Source of the DNA: Curvularia sp. ZM96
Taxonomy: Eukaryota > Ascomycota > Dothideomycetes > Pleosporales > Pleosporaceae
Direction: 5' to 3'
Length of the DNA stretch: 64,000 nucleotides
NCBI GenBank assembly: GCA_022457065.1
Contig: JAJGBQ010000002.1
Coordinates: 3,224,001 to 3,288,000, forward strand
Shown in pieces: positions 10,336 through 22,146 of the stretch. Every line of letters starts with the position of its first letter. Within the stretch, counting starts at the first letter, position 1. The notes beneath the pieces are model-generated. The model was not told the DNA's origin, made no database searches, and saw only the letters and a program-made list of their open reading frames with translations. The position numbers and the translations under genes are program-made.

Positions 10336-11174
10336 TGCTAGAAACCTGCAAGGAGGCTGTAATACAAATAGTGAGACTAAGTTGATGAGACGCGCCGCCA
10401 AGCCTGCAGCCTTTGTGAACTTTCTTACTGAATCACCTCGTCAACAAACCAATGGGGAGAGAACCAAGTTCTTAACATAACACGAAATAGAACACATTCT
10501 TGTTTGGACGGCGAAACAATGGAGGTAGATGACGCTTCTGCAACCAAATGTCTATCATGGAAAAATAGAAAATGATGCTTTAGGCCACACAATAATATAG
10601 CAATGGCTGGTATTGATCATATCATCAAAACAGGTCTTATAAGTTCTCGTAATATATGCGTCAAGCACGCGGGGATAAATTCGAACACTTACTCAAGGAT
10701 AGGGTGTGCAAATCCAAAAATTCCTATATTAGTGCAATTGCATTCACCTGATTACGACACCTCATGACACGAACCCTCATCCAAATCACAAAGCATTCTG
10801 TCAGCAATGACAATCAAATCATAAGAAGAATATTATTATCATTGGTCTAGTTTTCGCAAATTGGCCGCAGGGATAGAAAAATTCTGTTCGCCCTATAAAG
10901 TTAGCGGTTTCGAGGGGTTTGGCGAAGCATAGCCGTTTTTGGCCGAAAACAACAAGAGAACGTCGAGGTGGAGAACATCGTGTTTACAAATCGGTTGGTA
11001 ACAATGACGATCTCTTGACAAACATGCAATCAGTGGGGCTGTCAAGTTTTCAAACTGAGCAAGCAGCGACGCAAGAAATGAGTTTGGTTTTATATATATC
11101 GCTGGCGACTGCTAGCCATGCCGCATCCCCATCAGCACATTCGTCCTATACACGCACAACAACCTTATACAGTT
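10336..11174. promoter_or_regulatory. Divergent promoter region, APH-fold gene and GMC oxidoreductase gene
   Basis: An 839-bp AT-rich region between two genes transcribed away from each other. A TATATATAT box (about 11091-11099) lies some 80 bp before the GMC start codon. No gene is visible inside. Confidence 0.55.
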
Positions 11175-13140
11175 ATGCACCGTATAACCACATTACTTGC
11201 CGTAACTCCGGCGGCTCTTGCTCTGGCTGGGGACGTTACCAAGGCCCCTGAACATAGCCCTCGATACGATTATATTGTTGTCGGCGGAGGAACGTCAGGT
11301 CTCGTTGTCGCGAACAGACTATCCGAAGATTACGATGTTACCGTCGCGATCATAGAAGCTGGAGACGTTGAGCTTTACAATACTAACGTGTCCGACACAT
11401 CCAAATATGGCGCCGCATTGGGCACTGACATCGACTGGCAATACCAAAGTGCACCTCAGCAGTATGCCAATGGAGCCACTCAGACTCTCCGAGCTGGAAA
11501 GATTTTGGGTGGAACTAGCGATATCAATGGTTCGTACAAGATGACTTCTAAGTGAATGCTTTGCTAAAATTCATTGCCCATAGGTATGACCTATCTGCGA
11601 GCGGAGACATCCCAAATCGATGCCTGGGAGCAGATCGGGAACAAAGGTTGGAACTGGGAAGATCTGATGCAGTACTACCTGAAGAGCGAGTATATGCAGC
11701 CTCCGACTGAGGACCAGATTCTTCTTGGCGCCTCATATGACCCGAAAGTTCACGGCACATCTGGTCCCCTCAGCGTTGGCTGGACTGCGAACATGATGGG
11801 ACGAGAGGTTATTTCGCCAGTGAACCAATCCTTCAGTGCGCTTGGCCTTCCTTTCAATCACGAGCCAAACGCAGGTTCTATGCGTGGATTGACAGTCTTT
11901 CCCAAATCGATTGACAGGGCTAAGAACGTGCGTGAAGACGCTGGACGTGCATACTATTGGCCCGTTTCGAAACGGCCAAACCTGGATATCTACCTGAACT
12001 CGAAAGCTGAAAGAATGATTTGGCACCCAAAGACCAATGGCAGCCTGCCCAAAGCGAGCGGTGTTGTCTTCACTACCTGCAACGGCACCTCTACAATTCT
12101 TGCCAATCGCGAGGTGATCCTCTCGGCTGGAAGTCTCATGTCACCATTGCTATTGGAAAGGTCTGGTGTCGGAAACTCTGCGTATGTGTAACACCCACCT
12201 GAAATGTTTGTGGACAAAAAGCTGACAATAGCCAAAGTATTTTGAAGAAGGCTGGTGTTGATGTCGTCGTTGACTTGCCCTTCGTTGGCGAGAACCTCCA
12301 AGACCAGACCACCACGGACATGACATATACGATGAAGAACACTACAAATCTCACAGGGCTCGCGGGCTACGCAGCCTATGCTAACGTAGATGATCTTTTC
12401 GGAGACGAACTCCACAACTTCAACAAAACCATTGCGGAATCGATTCGCGAATATGCTGAGAGGACTGCTAACATCAGTGGCGTCATCAGCGCTGATGTCA
12501 CCGAGAAACTCTTCAAAATCCAATATGACTTAATCTTCAAGAACAAGATCCCGATTGCTGAAGTCATCGTCGCACCTGCTCCCACTGCAGACCTTACGAT
12601 CGAGTACTGGGGTCTTCTTCCGTTCTCACGAGGCAGCATCCATATCAACTCTTCCAACGCCACCCTGCCTGCGCACATCAACCCCAACTACTTCATGTTG
12701 GATTATGACGTCCAGCAGCAAGTAGTCACCGGAAAAATGGCGCGTGCATTCACCAACACTGCTCCTTTCTCCGATTTGGTTACGGGAGAAGTCACGCCTG
12801 GACTCAGCAAGCTCTCGCGCAATGCTTCTGATGCCGATTGGGCTCAATGGCTCAAGTCTACTTGTAAGTCTCCATTAATCCCACCTGAAAGCGAATCAAA
12901 TCGAGTGACTGAACTGACATATGAACAGATCGTTCCAACTTCCACTACGTGGGCACTGCTGCCATGATGCCCAAGGATCTTGGGGGAGTCGTCGACCCCA
13001 CTCTCACGGTATACGGCACTAGCAATGTTCGCGTCGTTGACGCGTCCGTACTTCCATTCCAGGTCTGCGGTCATCTGGCGTCCACTTTGTATGCTGTTGC
13101 GGAAAAAGCCGCGGATATGATCAAGGCAAAATACGCTTAA
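11175..13140 (+). CDS. Secreted GMC (FAD) oxidoreductase
   Basis: Glucose-methanol-choline family flavoenzyme; members oxidise sugars, alcohols or aryl alcohols outside the cell. Exons 11175-11529, 11584-12181, 12232-12863 and 12929-13140 give 598 aa. All three introns have GT...AG ends and the phase closes. A signal peptide (MHRITTLLAVTPAALALAG) precedes the FAD-binding YIVVGGGTSGLVVANRL and IIEAG. The GMC signature GKILGGTSDINGMTYLR spans intron 1. The C-terminal part has NFHYVGTAAMMP (first catalytic His) and CGHLASTLYAVAEKAAD (second His), the pair expected of an active enzyme. Length is normal for the family. The exact substrate cannot be told from the sequence. Confidence 0.93.
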
Positions 13141-13916
13141 GCGTACTGGTAGCACGGAACTATTACTCTTCGACCGCAACAATCTCAATTTCATCACCTA
13201 GTTAGTGTATTGATATATAGAATGACTACCCCAGATAATGGGCAAACGATCTTGTGGGGTTTTCTTCAGTGATTCTCCGTCCAGGCACTGTTGGGTCCGT
13301 TTCTGAGCATCGCTTTTACCACAGCACTTTTAAAATTGCAGCAATTTTTACATGTAACACTTTCTTTACCGAGATTCAGATTGTTGCCGCCGCCCAAGGC
13401 GATGCGGGGGTCTGTGAGGCGTTTGTTTCCTGGAGAGGGCCCGCGGAAGGGCGGTCCGGCTTCTTGAAGAGGTTGGGTGCAAGAATCAGAGACGATGCGA
13501 AATCATGGCAACGTAAAAATTGGTACATGATATGGTCGCTTGGAAGAACTTGCATGGTCCTATTCTCCGGACATGGGTTCTGTGAAATAATTGGGCAATG
13601 ACTCCAATCTAAAAGTTTCAAAGTGTTTACATGGTAGGGCTGATGGAAACTGGTCTTTGTTGTGAGTATGCGTTATGTGTAGTTATCGTCCGCAGTGGGG
13701 AGTATTGGCTGGATCTGCAAACAAAAGAACACATTGAATGACGGTGCAACATCGCGAACAATTCCACCGATCTTCAACAATATGAACTGAAGTGTGAGAA
13801 AGAACTAGTAATATCTTGATTCGCTCTTTATGCTATTACGATTATCGGGGTTTTTTAAAAGCGGCATACCGCTATTCGGGTCCCGATTCAATTCTTGGAT
13901 CATCCATAGTCGGCGC
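13141..13916. other. Gene-free stretch between convergent genes
   Basis: The 3' regions of the GMC gene and the Alt a 1-like gene. No protein-like frame. A GC-rich patch near 13386-13470 is not explained. Confidence 0.5.
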
Positions 13917-14394
13917 TCAAGCAGCAGTCAGGGTGGCCTCCCTGGAACCAACCTGGGCGCAGGACATCGGGATAGGGCCGTTGCAGCCGACGTTGGCCTT
14001 ACCGGTCAAAGTGACGCTAATTACAATTAGTATGACGATGCTAAGAGAAGAGACTTGCGTACCTGTCCGAGACTTTGTGAGAGACAGTGATGGTGTAGAG
14101 GTTGTAACCGGGGCGGCTGGTGATCTGGAAAGAGTATGCGGGGTCGGCACACGTGTAGACAGTGGATGGGAGTGGTGGGCTGTTTGTCTGGCAGCGGATA
14201 GTGTCGGATGAAGTGACCAGACTGAGGCCAGCAGAAGTGATGGCATCCCAGTTGTCGTTCTCATTGGCATCCTCACGGACGAAAATAGCACCGTCGATGG
14301 TAACCTTCTCTTCAGATGCACGGCTTTCCATTGGGGCTCCTGCAACTACGGCGACAAGGCCGAAGGCAAGACCAGCGAAGATTTGGGAACGCAT
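13917..14394 (-). CDS. Small secreted Alt a 1-like (AA1-like) protein
   Basis: Secreted beta-barrel-type protein family typical of Dothideomycetes and named for the Alternaria allergen; its biochemical role is not settled. Exons 14394-14063 and 14016-13917, with intron 14017-14062 (GTACGC...TAG), give 143 aa. A signal peptide (MRSQIFAGLAFGLVAVVAGA) is followed by a short pro-like MESRA. The mature part has four cysteines, in IRCQT, YTCAD, VGCNG and MSCAQ. The stretch YTITVSHKVSD continues into VTLTGKANV across the intron, resembling the conserved core of the family. A TATA-like GATATAAGG on the minus strand sits about 125 bp upstream. Family assignment rests on pattern, not on a search. Confidence 0.72.
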
Positions 14395-16864
14395 CTTGGT
14401 TTAATAAAGATTGGATTGTAAAGAGTGACTAAAGCGAGTGAAGCGAGCGTTGGAATGGTACTGAAAAAGCAAGTGGTGAGCCTGAGGTGTGATGGTGAAC
14501 TCAACAGCAATGCTTGGATCCTTATATCTTTCTTCCCGTCCCCTTGAATTGATGATGGCCTGATGCCTGTTATGCAAACTGCCGAAGCGAGGGCTCGAGA
14601 TACGAAAGGACCCCGTTTTAAATGAGGAGGAATGTTCTGGCCCGTGCACACACTCTGGAAAGCTTGCTGCGCGTGTATATGAAATAGCAAACAACCATAT
14701 AATGCATGGATAGAATTCGCCCAGAAAGCTTAAGCTATTTAGTTCGTTCTATATGAGTGCCCTTCTGCATATTTTAGTTGAGAGCGATGATCGTGATAGA
14801 AAGGCAGTAGGTATCTGGGTTAAATTTTGGCGCACGGGCTACCTAGGAGATTTCATCAAAAACAAAATAAGCTCCTTCGCACAGGGATCCAGACCATCGC
14901 CGTTCAGCCTTGGCTACAACAGATGAGAGAGATGGACACTATGACTGACAAGAGGCCGCTTTGTTTCTGACGTTTATAATGCGTGTCCTAGAAGTCAACC
15001 GCCTCAGTTACCGCGTGCTCTGGACACAGCTCAAATGCCTGATACTTTACAAAAGGGTATTGAAGCTGAAGAAGATGTGGCGGTGTAACGTTGACTCTAT
15101 GTGGGACAGCGCGGGTGCCCCCGCATTCTCCTGAACTAGCAAATCACGGATTATTGCTCGCGTTTCACACCCCGGCTTGTCATAGTAGTAATCAGAAGTT
15201 CATGCGGAAACGACTTGGCCAGAACCACTCACGTCACTAGCGTTCTCAAGAAGCGAGCCAAGTAAGCTAGGTAGCTTGATTATTACATCTAACATACCAG
15301 ATTCTTGATACCATCAGATGCATCAGCATGACTTTGCTCACAGGGATCCCAGGCCTGCAGTTGCGTGATGTAAATATGAATCGGATCTACCTATATTGTT
15401 AGAGTATTATTATTGAATAAGTCCAACCAGAACAGAGATGCTGGATAGTATTGGCCGACTCATGAATCAGTAAAAGAGCCGATGAGGGCGATGGACCCAC
15501 CACCGCGATCAAAGACACAGCCACATTTATGGCCCCCGAATTGCACGGACATGTAGTTCAAGTCAGATAGAAGTCCGTAGCTGACTAAAAAGCAGCCGCT
15601 TTGTGGCCGATAGGGGAAACGTCCTTTCAGATGCTATCGGCGAGACTAATTTTCAAAGCCCCATGGAGGTGATAGCATACTATAAAGAAGAGTGAGAATT
15701 CCCGTCGGATCGGCTTCCAACAACCCTGCAGATGATTGCTACAAACTCACATTATGATGGCGTTCCCCAGGGATCGAATAAATACAACCCCATCCCTCTA
15801 GCATCGCTGGACAAAATCAATGCATGTTAGAGAAGGATTTGCTACTCAGATTTTGGGACGAACCAGTCCGCTAAGACCAGAGGCTCCAGATGATGGATCA
15901 TCTCCAGCTACATGGTAAGCCCTGTCAGATCTTCATAGATCTACACAGACGACAGCGAAATGGCGATCGACAGTATCTACAGAACAGGCTTCTGGTAGAA
16001 AATAGGCTCGACTCGAACCGATGCCCGGCAGCCCATCAATCCAACCGCACATAGCTACTATCCAGTAACCGATAACACAAAAAAAATGCTGCACGTACAG
16101 GTGCTCAACGGTAATCAAAACTGGTTCTGTAGAGTGCTCGCCCTGGTTGTTAGTTTCCTCGACCGACTCTACGCGGCTCGTATCAACGTTGTACGACAGG
16201 ACTGTCAAACCTTGGGGCGCGGGGAGTATGTAGTAAGGGCTACTGTGGCTCAGTCGAGATCTAGCAGTCTCTCCACACATATTTGCTCGGCTAGCTTCCC
16301 TGTCCGTCGATGGAAAGGTGGAGTGATGTCTCGACTTAAGTACGGCTGGTCATTAGTAGTCATACAAGGACTGGTAGTGAGCGGTGCATCAGACCTGGAA
16401 AGAAAAAGAAGTAGGTCTATGAGAGAAAGAGAAGAAAAAGAAAAAGAAAAAGAAAAAGAAAAAGATGAGAACGTCTTTTTCTCCAGCCCTCTCCTTACTA
16501 GATTTCTCGACTAGCGTTGGGCTTTTGTATATACCATTTTCCTCAGTATTTCTGTGTTCTCAGTTTAGTCTCCTAAATAGAGATTTTTAGTTCTCATAGC
16601 TTGGCGGGCTGTACCCCGAAAACGTGTCCACGTCAAATGGCAGATCACAGTATTCGCTACACTGTCGAGAACGGATATTCACAGCAGTTCAGCAAAATAC
16701 AAAGCATCGCGTTTGTGAATCGGGCAAAAAAAGAAAAAAGGCGAGCGCGGTACTACTACCTACCTTCCGCGATCCTCACTAGTGGTAATCCAACCGAGTC
16801 AGAGTAGCTCCACCACAACCCACCACGACGGGAGAGAAAAAAAAATCACGAAAAAAAAAGAGAA
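14395..16864. other. Long gene-free stretch
   Basis: About 2.5 kb with no credible gene on either strand. A 115-codon minus frame at 15933-16280 lacks family features and good splice context. The only structured element is the GAAAAA-type repeat noted separately. Confidence 0.5.
16431..16465 (+). repeat. Hexanucleotide microsatellite (AAAAAG)n
   Basis: Six or so tandem copies of a 6-bp purine unit, embedded in a longer purine-rich strand (about 16396-16470). Confidence 0.9.
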
Positions 16865-16950
16865 CTCTCCAGCGGGGAATTGAACCCCGGTCTCCCGCGA
16901 GCTGTCAATTGCTTGACAAGCGGAAATACTGACCACTATACTACTGAAGA
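16865..16950 (-). tRNA. tRNA-Asp (GUC) with 14-nt intron
   Basis: On the minus strand the 5' TCTTCAG pairs with 3' CTGGAGA (7 bp with one G-U) and the discriminator is G. The D arm has TAGTATAGTGGTCAGTAT. The anticodon stem TCCGC/GCGGG encloses loop TTGTCAC with anticodon GTC. The T arm is CGGGGTTCAATTCCCCG. A 14-nt intron (AGCAATTGACAGCT) sits one base after the anticodon, at the canonical 37/38 position, and its TTGACA can pair with the anticodon loop. 86 nt in all. Confidence 0.93.
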
Positions 16951-17027
16951 TGTTTGATTGGATGAAGATGGAAAGATGAGAAATAGAAGAGTATATGAAG
17001 TATGAATTCTTTTGCGGTAGAATTACG

Positions 17028-18810
17028 TTACAACTTAGCAGGTACATGGCTTTGCGCCTTCAAGGCCTCTTCAATGGCAGTCATGGCGTACACCAGTTTC
17101 TCTTCCTGAAGGCGCGGCGCAACAACCTGCACGCAGAGCGGCGTGTTGAGGTAGATTGAGCGGTCGAAGTTTGTCCCTGTGTGATAATTAGCATAAGGTG
17201 GGAGAGAATAAAAGACCAGGAGACTTACACAGCGCGCGATTCGCCTTATCCCAGCTTCCCAGGGGCTCGCTGTTCTCCATCTCGCCCTGCATATCCTGCT
17301 TTTCAAAGCGTCGCACAGGCACCACACCCGCGGGGTAATCCAGCAGCACAAATGAGCTCGTGTAGCTGACACCATTGTACGCATCAATCGGCGGTACAGG
17401 ATGCGGAGCAACCGGGCAGATAAACGCATCGATATCGCCATGCTCATCCTTCCATATCCTGAGGAACTCGGATCGCAGCTTCTCGCGCTTGCCGTGGAGC
17501 TGCTGTGCTTTTTGCAGGTCTACGGGTTTCTTGCGCTTGAGGCGCGTGGAGAGCCAGGGGGAAAGCGGCTCGTTGAAGGACTCGAGCAGATCAAACATGG
17601 TGTTTCCGCCTTCGAGGCCGAACAGGGCGTTAGCGAGGGACTGACATTGGGAGAAGAGGGAGGTGATGTCCATTTCGACGACTTCGATGCCGGAGTGGAG
17701 GAGCTCGGTTTTGACTTCGTCTAGGAGCCGTGCAATGGGTGGGTGGGGATCGATGACTCCGTCGCGTCTGACGATGCCAATTCTTAGCTTTCGTTGGGTG
17801 AGTGAAAAGGAGGGCCAGGAAAGAGGTGCAACATCTGGGTCCTTTTCCCAGGGTTTCTGGGCTGCTACGGCGCTGAAGAAGAGGTCAATGTCGCGCATGC
17901 TATGTGCAAGTGGCCCGGCACTGGCTGGAATTCCGATCTTGGATGCGCCAGGTAGAGCTCCGCCTTCTTGGCCGGCGTAGGGAATGCGCTCCCAGCTTGG
18001 CTTGATACCAAATGTACCGTCACACATGGCTGGAATGCGAATGCTGCCTCCAACGTCTGTGCCCACGCCCAGGATAGAGCCACGCATAGCAAGCAGGGCA
18101 CCCTCGCCGCCTGAGCTTCCGCCAGCTGTTACAGCGGTGTTGAGCGGGTTGATGGTGCGGCCAAAGACATTGTTGTGAGAATCCAAGGCCATAAGGGTCT
18201 GCGGGACATTGGTTTTGCAGTAGAGCACAGCACCAGCATTGAGCAAGCAATCCACCAAGACGGAGTTTTCAGTTGCTGGCTTGAAGCATAGCGCAGCGAT
18301 TCCAATGGATGCATCGAAGCCGCGGACCTTGAATGTGTCTTTGAGCGAGACTGGCACGCCGTGCAGAGGACCCAGAGGCGGCTTCCCTGACGCCAGATGG
18401 GCATCGAGTTCGGAAGCTTTCTTCAGCGCGTCTTCAAAGAATATCTCGGTAAGACAATTGGTAAGTTGGTGAGCAATGCTCGCCCGCTACTTTAGATTAG
18501 GACACGGACTATTGTATTACTGCTGGGACGTAACGCTTACTTTGCAAAATGCTCTTGCTACATCAACGCATTTCAATCGCTTTTCTCTGATTGCTGAAGC
18601 CAGTGCAACAGCATCGTATTTTTCTGTGATCTGGAGCTCCTCTTGAGTCAAGAGACCACATTCTCGCGGTATCTCAGTGTAGTTGTGAACCTCCGGCCCA
18701 GGCAACGTTTTCAGCCTCCAGTCGGCCGGGATGCGTGCGTCTTGCTCGGCCTTCTTTCTCTTGGAGACAAGCTCCCAACTGGCCGGAGCCGATGATTTCT
18801 TGGACGACAT
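17028..18810 (-). CDS. Amidase (amidase-signature family, acetamidase-like)
   Basis: Hydrolyses an aliphatic or aryl amide to acid and ammonia; probably cytosolic, since no signal peptide follows the chosen start. Exons 18810-18541, 18486-17229 and 17176-17028 give 558 aa. Introns 18487-18540 and 17177-17228 are canonical. The catalytic triad is present: Lys in VSLKDTF, the cis-Ser in VGTDVGGSIRIP, and the nucleophilic Ser in AGGSSGGEGALLA. The N-terminal SWELVSKRKKAEQDARIP and the C-terminal LDYPAGVVPV match fungal acetamidase-type enzymes. The start at 18810 is chosen because the family begins there; an in-frame ATG 99 nt upstream would add a low-complexity Ser/Thr leader. Confidence 0.9.
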
Positions 18811-19616
18811 GGTGGTTAATGACAATGGTAGAGTGCAATACAGTGACGTCGGAAGGGTGAAGGAAACTGGGGTAGAAGCCGAGGTCGAATGAATGCGGGA
18901 TAGCGGCATCGGAACGCGGATAGACAGGGTACGGCTAGGTAGAGGCGCCTCGCTCCGCAGCCTCTACCGTTGAATGGAGCGAATACCTGAGTTGGGAGGC
19001 CTCAACATGGTCCATCGCTTGGTTCTTGCACGGTACCAGCAAAACATCCATTTCTTTTTCCCTGACAAGATTCTTTCTTGTGCTCTGTTTACGCTGTGGT
19101 CGTCTAGGGTAACTCCTGAAGCATGCGTCCGGTCGTTGCTAGGGTGGTAAAGGTTCAAGAGACGGTAAACACTTGGCCTGAGTCAGATGGGAAACCTTAC
19201 GGCGCCTTCTCGCAAAAGCAACAACAAGCAGAAGAACCAAGACGTAGTTTACAAGTGAACAATGCTGTCGCGAACACGTCGAGAAATCAACCGCACAGGA
19301 CGTCACATGTTTTCGCGCCTGGCAAGCGATTGGGCCAGCGCCAAAGGGGCCGCAAAAGAGAGAGGGGGTCGCGTTGTTGGCCCCTTTGCCGCGCCCATTA
19401 GCGCTGATCCCTGCCCCAGAATATTTTCCCTTTTTGCGAGTCCGGCAATCTGGCACCACGACAGGTACACGCCGTGCTCCCATTGTTAAGCCAGACCGCC
19501 CATTGGCGTTACTGCTGTTACTGTCTCTACTCTTATTTTTCCTTCTCCCCCTTTCATATCTTCGCTTCTACGCTACTCGCTGCTTTCTTCCTATCCACAC
19601 GCTATCATCTTCAGCC
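18811..19616. promoter_or_regulatory. Divergent promoter region, amidase and sterol isomerase genes
   Basis: 806 bp between divergently transcribed genes, with pyrimidine-rich tracts (TTACTGCTGTTACTGTCTC and TTTTTCCTTCTCCCCC, about 19510-19550) just before the sterol isomerase start. No gene is visible inside. Confidence 0.5.
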
Positions 19617-20396
19617 ATGGTCGAGGCCAACACGTCACTGCCCAAGGGCGCACACCCTTACTATCCCATTGAGAAGGAGATTGTCGGCTATCTGGCCAAC
19701 ACCAGCGGTACCTTTGACCTGGTGCTCAAGTTTGCCGCCGGGTGCGTCGCCATCTTCGCTGTAACATACGTGCTGGTCAAGCGGTCGCGTCCCAATGCCA
19801 GCACCGGCGACCTGTCGACCATCATGTGGTTCGTCCTGTGCGGATGCATCCACTCGTTCTTCGAGGGCTACTTTGCCTACAACTTCCGCAACATGGGCGG
19901 CATGAACGATCTCTTTGGCCAACTGTGGAAAGAGTACGCACTGAGCGACTCGCGCTACCTCACCCAGGACGCCTTTGTGCTGTGTATGGAGACCATCACT
20001 GCGGTACGTACATGGACCCCGACCATTGGCTATGGTGCCCACGACTGATCATTGCTGCTGCAGGTTTTCTGGGGACCGGGCTCCTTCTTGACCGCCTACC
20101 TTATCTCGGTCGACCACCCACTCCGCTACCCGGCCCAGCTCATTGTCTCGCTCGGCCAGTTCTACGGCGACGTCTTGTACTACACCACGTCGCTCTTTGA
20201 CCACTACATCCTCAACCTGTCGTACTCGCGCCCGGAGCAGTTCTACTACTGGGGCTACTTTGTCCTGATGAATGCCTTCTGGATCGTCATCCCGGGATAC
20301 CTCATGTACCAGAGCGTCATGGCTACCTGGAGCGCCTTTGCGGCTGTCAACGATGCGGCGAAGCTGGTGGAGAAGCTGAGCAAGAAGAAGAACTAG
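19617..20396 (+). CDS. Emopamil-binding protein-like sterol delta8-delta7 isomerase
   Basis: Integral ER-membrane isomerase shifting the delta8 double bond to delta7 in sterol synthesis. Exons 19617-20003 and 20064-20396 (intron GTACGT...CAG, phase 0) give 239 aa. EXPERA/EBP residues are visible: His and Glu in CGCIHSFFEGYFAY, Glu and Thr in METITA, and Asn and Trp in MNAFWIVIPGYLMYQ. About four hydrophobic helices are seen (for example VLKFAAGCVAIFAVTYVLV), and the C-terminus is lysine-rich (KLSKKKN), resembling an ER-retention tail. The match to the animal/plant-type isomerase is clear. Whether this or an Erg2-type enzyme does the main work in this fungus cannot be told here. Confidence 0.92.
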
Positions 20397-20879
20397 GAGC
20401 CCTCACGATGCATCAATTGCGGAGTCGGGGTTGGTGGACGGCCGCTGTGGGTTCTGGTTGACGATGTTGACGAGCTCGTTATTGTCATGGATGGTGTTGC
20501 TGCATACGTGCGTGTGCAGTGTAGGTTATACATTAGATTTCAGTATAAGCCTTAATCAAGACGGACTTGATGGATAGGACCTTTTTTAATACAAATAGAA
20601 GAGGGAGAAGAATAACGCGGAGGAACTAGACATTAGAATGGATCACATTTTCCATGGGCGTGCAAACCAGGGGCATGCACTTATCCGGATTACTGGTGAG
20701 ATTTTAGTGGCTGAAGCTTGCGCGGATCATTTAATTGCTTGTTGCGCGGATGAGATCAGCGTATGCAAACTACCAGGTACATAAGTAGTAGATGCGGGCT
20801 GCAGCCAGTCTGGTTACAGCATCCGTCATTCCTTTTCCCTCGTTCCCGACCCCCACGTTAAGTTGAGCAGTGCTTCAGA
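20397..20879. other. Intergenic region
   Basis: 483 bp holding the 3' region of the isomerase gene and the promoter of the GH105 gene. Nothing else seen. Confidence 0.5.
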
Positions 20880-22146
20880 ATGCGGTTGAGCACAAGTCTC
20901 GTTTACTCTTTTGCCCTTTGCAGCAGCACCACAGCGCTGCCGCACAGCACTCGAGATGGATCGAGCGCACTGTCGCTGCAAATGGCGCGATCCATTATGT
21001 CCCGGGAACAAGGCATTCTGAGCAGCCAGGGAGATTCTTCTGCGCTGCTGCAAGCCGGGTTTACGCAGAAAGCACTCTACGCACTTGGATCCTACTATGC
21101 CCAGGATAGTTCCAAGCCTGTCATTGACGCCTATATTACGCGGAGCGTGGACTCGGTTGTGCCCGTCGTGTCCAACGCTACCAAAGACACGAGCTATCCG
21201 CTCGACCGTCTGAGCAATGGGAACGGGTTGCTGCGGGCGTGGCAGGAAACGCAGTTGGAAAAGTACCATGTGGGTGTTTCTGCGCTCCGACACAGCGTTG
21301 ATTTGCAGCCCAAGAACGCAGAGGGAGGACTGTGGTACTATGTGTATCCGTACTGGAGCTATCTAGACGGCATGTACAGCTTTGCTCCGTTCATGACGGC
21401 ATGGGTGCAGGCTGTCGGCAACGACTCGTATTGTCTGGAGGAAATTGTGCTGCAGCTTGATTTGCTGTGGCAGCACTGCTTCCACAAGGAGACGGGTTTA
21501 TTGGTGCATGGCTATGACGCCCGTCGCGAGGCTGTGTGGGCGAACAACGTCACGGGCGCAAGTCCGCATGTCTGGGGCCGCAGTCTGGGATGGTACTGCA
21601 TGGCGCTCATCGATATGCTTGACTTGCTCCCTGCATCTGCGCGCGAAACGAGAACGTATGTTGAGGCAAAGTTCCAGCAACTCATGGCTGCTGTGGTGCG
21701 CGCGGTCGATACAAAGACGGGTGCGTGGTGGCAGATTCTCGACCAGCCCGGCCGCGAGGGAAACTATATTGAGAGCAGCGCGAGCAGCATGTTTGTCTAC
21801 TCGTTGCTCAAGGGCGTGAGGCTGGGTGTTCTGTCACATGACCAGGATGCATCGGCCTGGACACAGGTGGCCCACAAGGCGTATGAGTACGTTGCAGACA
21901 CGTTTGTCGTGCACAACGCAAACGGGACGTTGGGATGGAACGGCACCGTAGGGGTATGCAGTCTGAACTCGACGGCCAGCTACGAGGTACGTATGCCATG
22001 GGTTGAGGGGAAAACACTTTGGTGCGAAGATGCTGACAGCCTGTTTCCAGTACTATGTCGGAAGGCCGATTGTGTTTAACAGCGTTTTAGGCAGTGCGGC
22101 GTTTGTGCTCGCTAGCTTGGAGTATGAACGCTTCGAGGGAAAATAG
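20880..22146 (+). CDS. Secreted GH105 unsaturated rhamnogalacturonyl hydrolase-like protein
   Basis: Glycoside hydrolase family 105 (YteR-like), removing 4,5-unsaturated galacturonic acid from rhamnogalacturonan fragments during pectin breakdown. Exons 20880-21986 and 22051-22146 (intron GTACGT...CAG) give 400 aa. A signal peptide (MRLSTSLVYSFALCSSTTAL) precedes an (alpha/alpha)6-barrel sequence with SYLDGMYSFAPF (general-acid Asp), LVHGYDARR, SPHVWGRSLGWY and NYIESSASSMFVYSLLKG. These are the standard GH105/GH88 signatures. Length fits the family. It acts after pectate or rhamnogalacturonan lyases, none of which are in this window. Confidence 0.9.

Noticed and set aside
15933..16280. 115-codon minus-strand frame
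   Set aside because: No recognisable motif, no clear start context or splice partner, and it sits in a long gene-free stretch.
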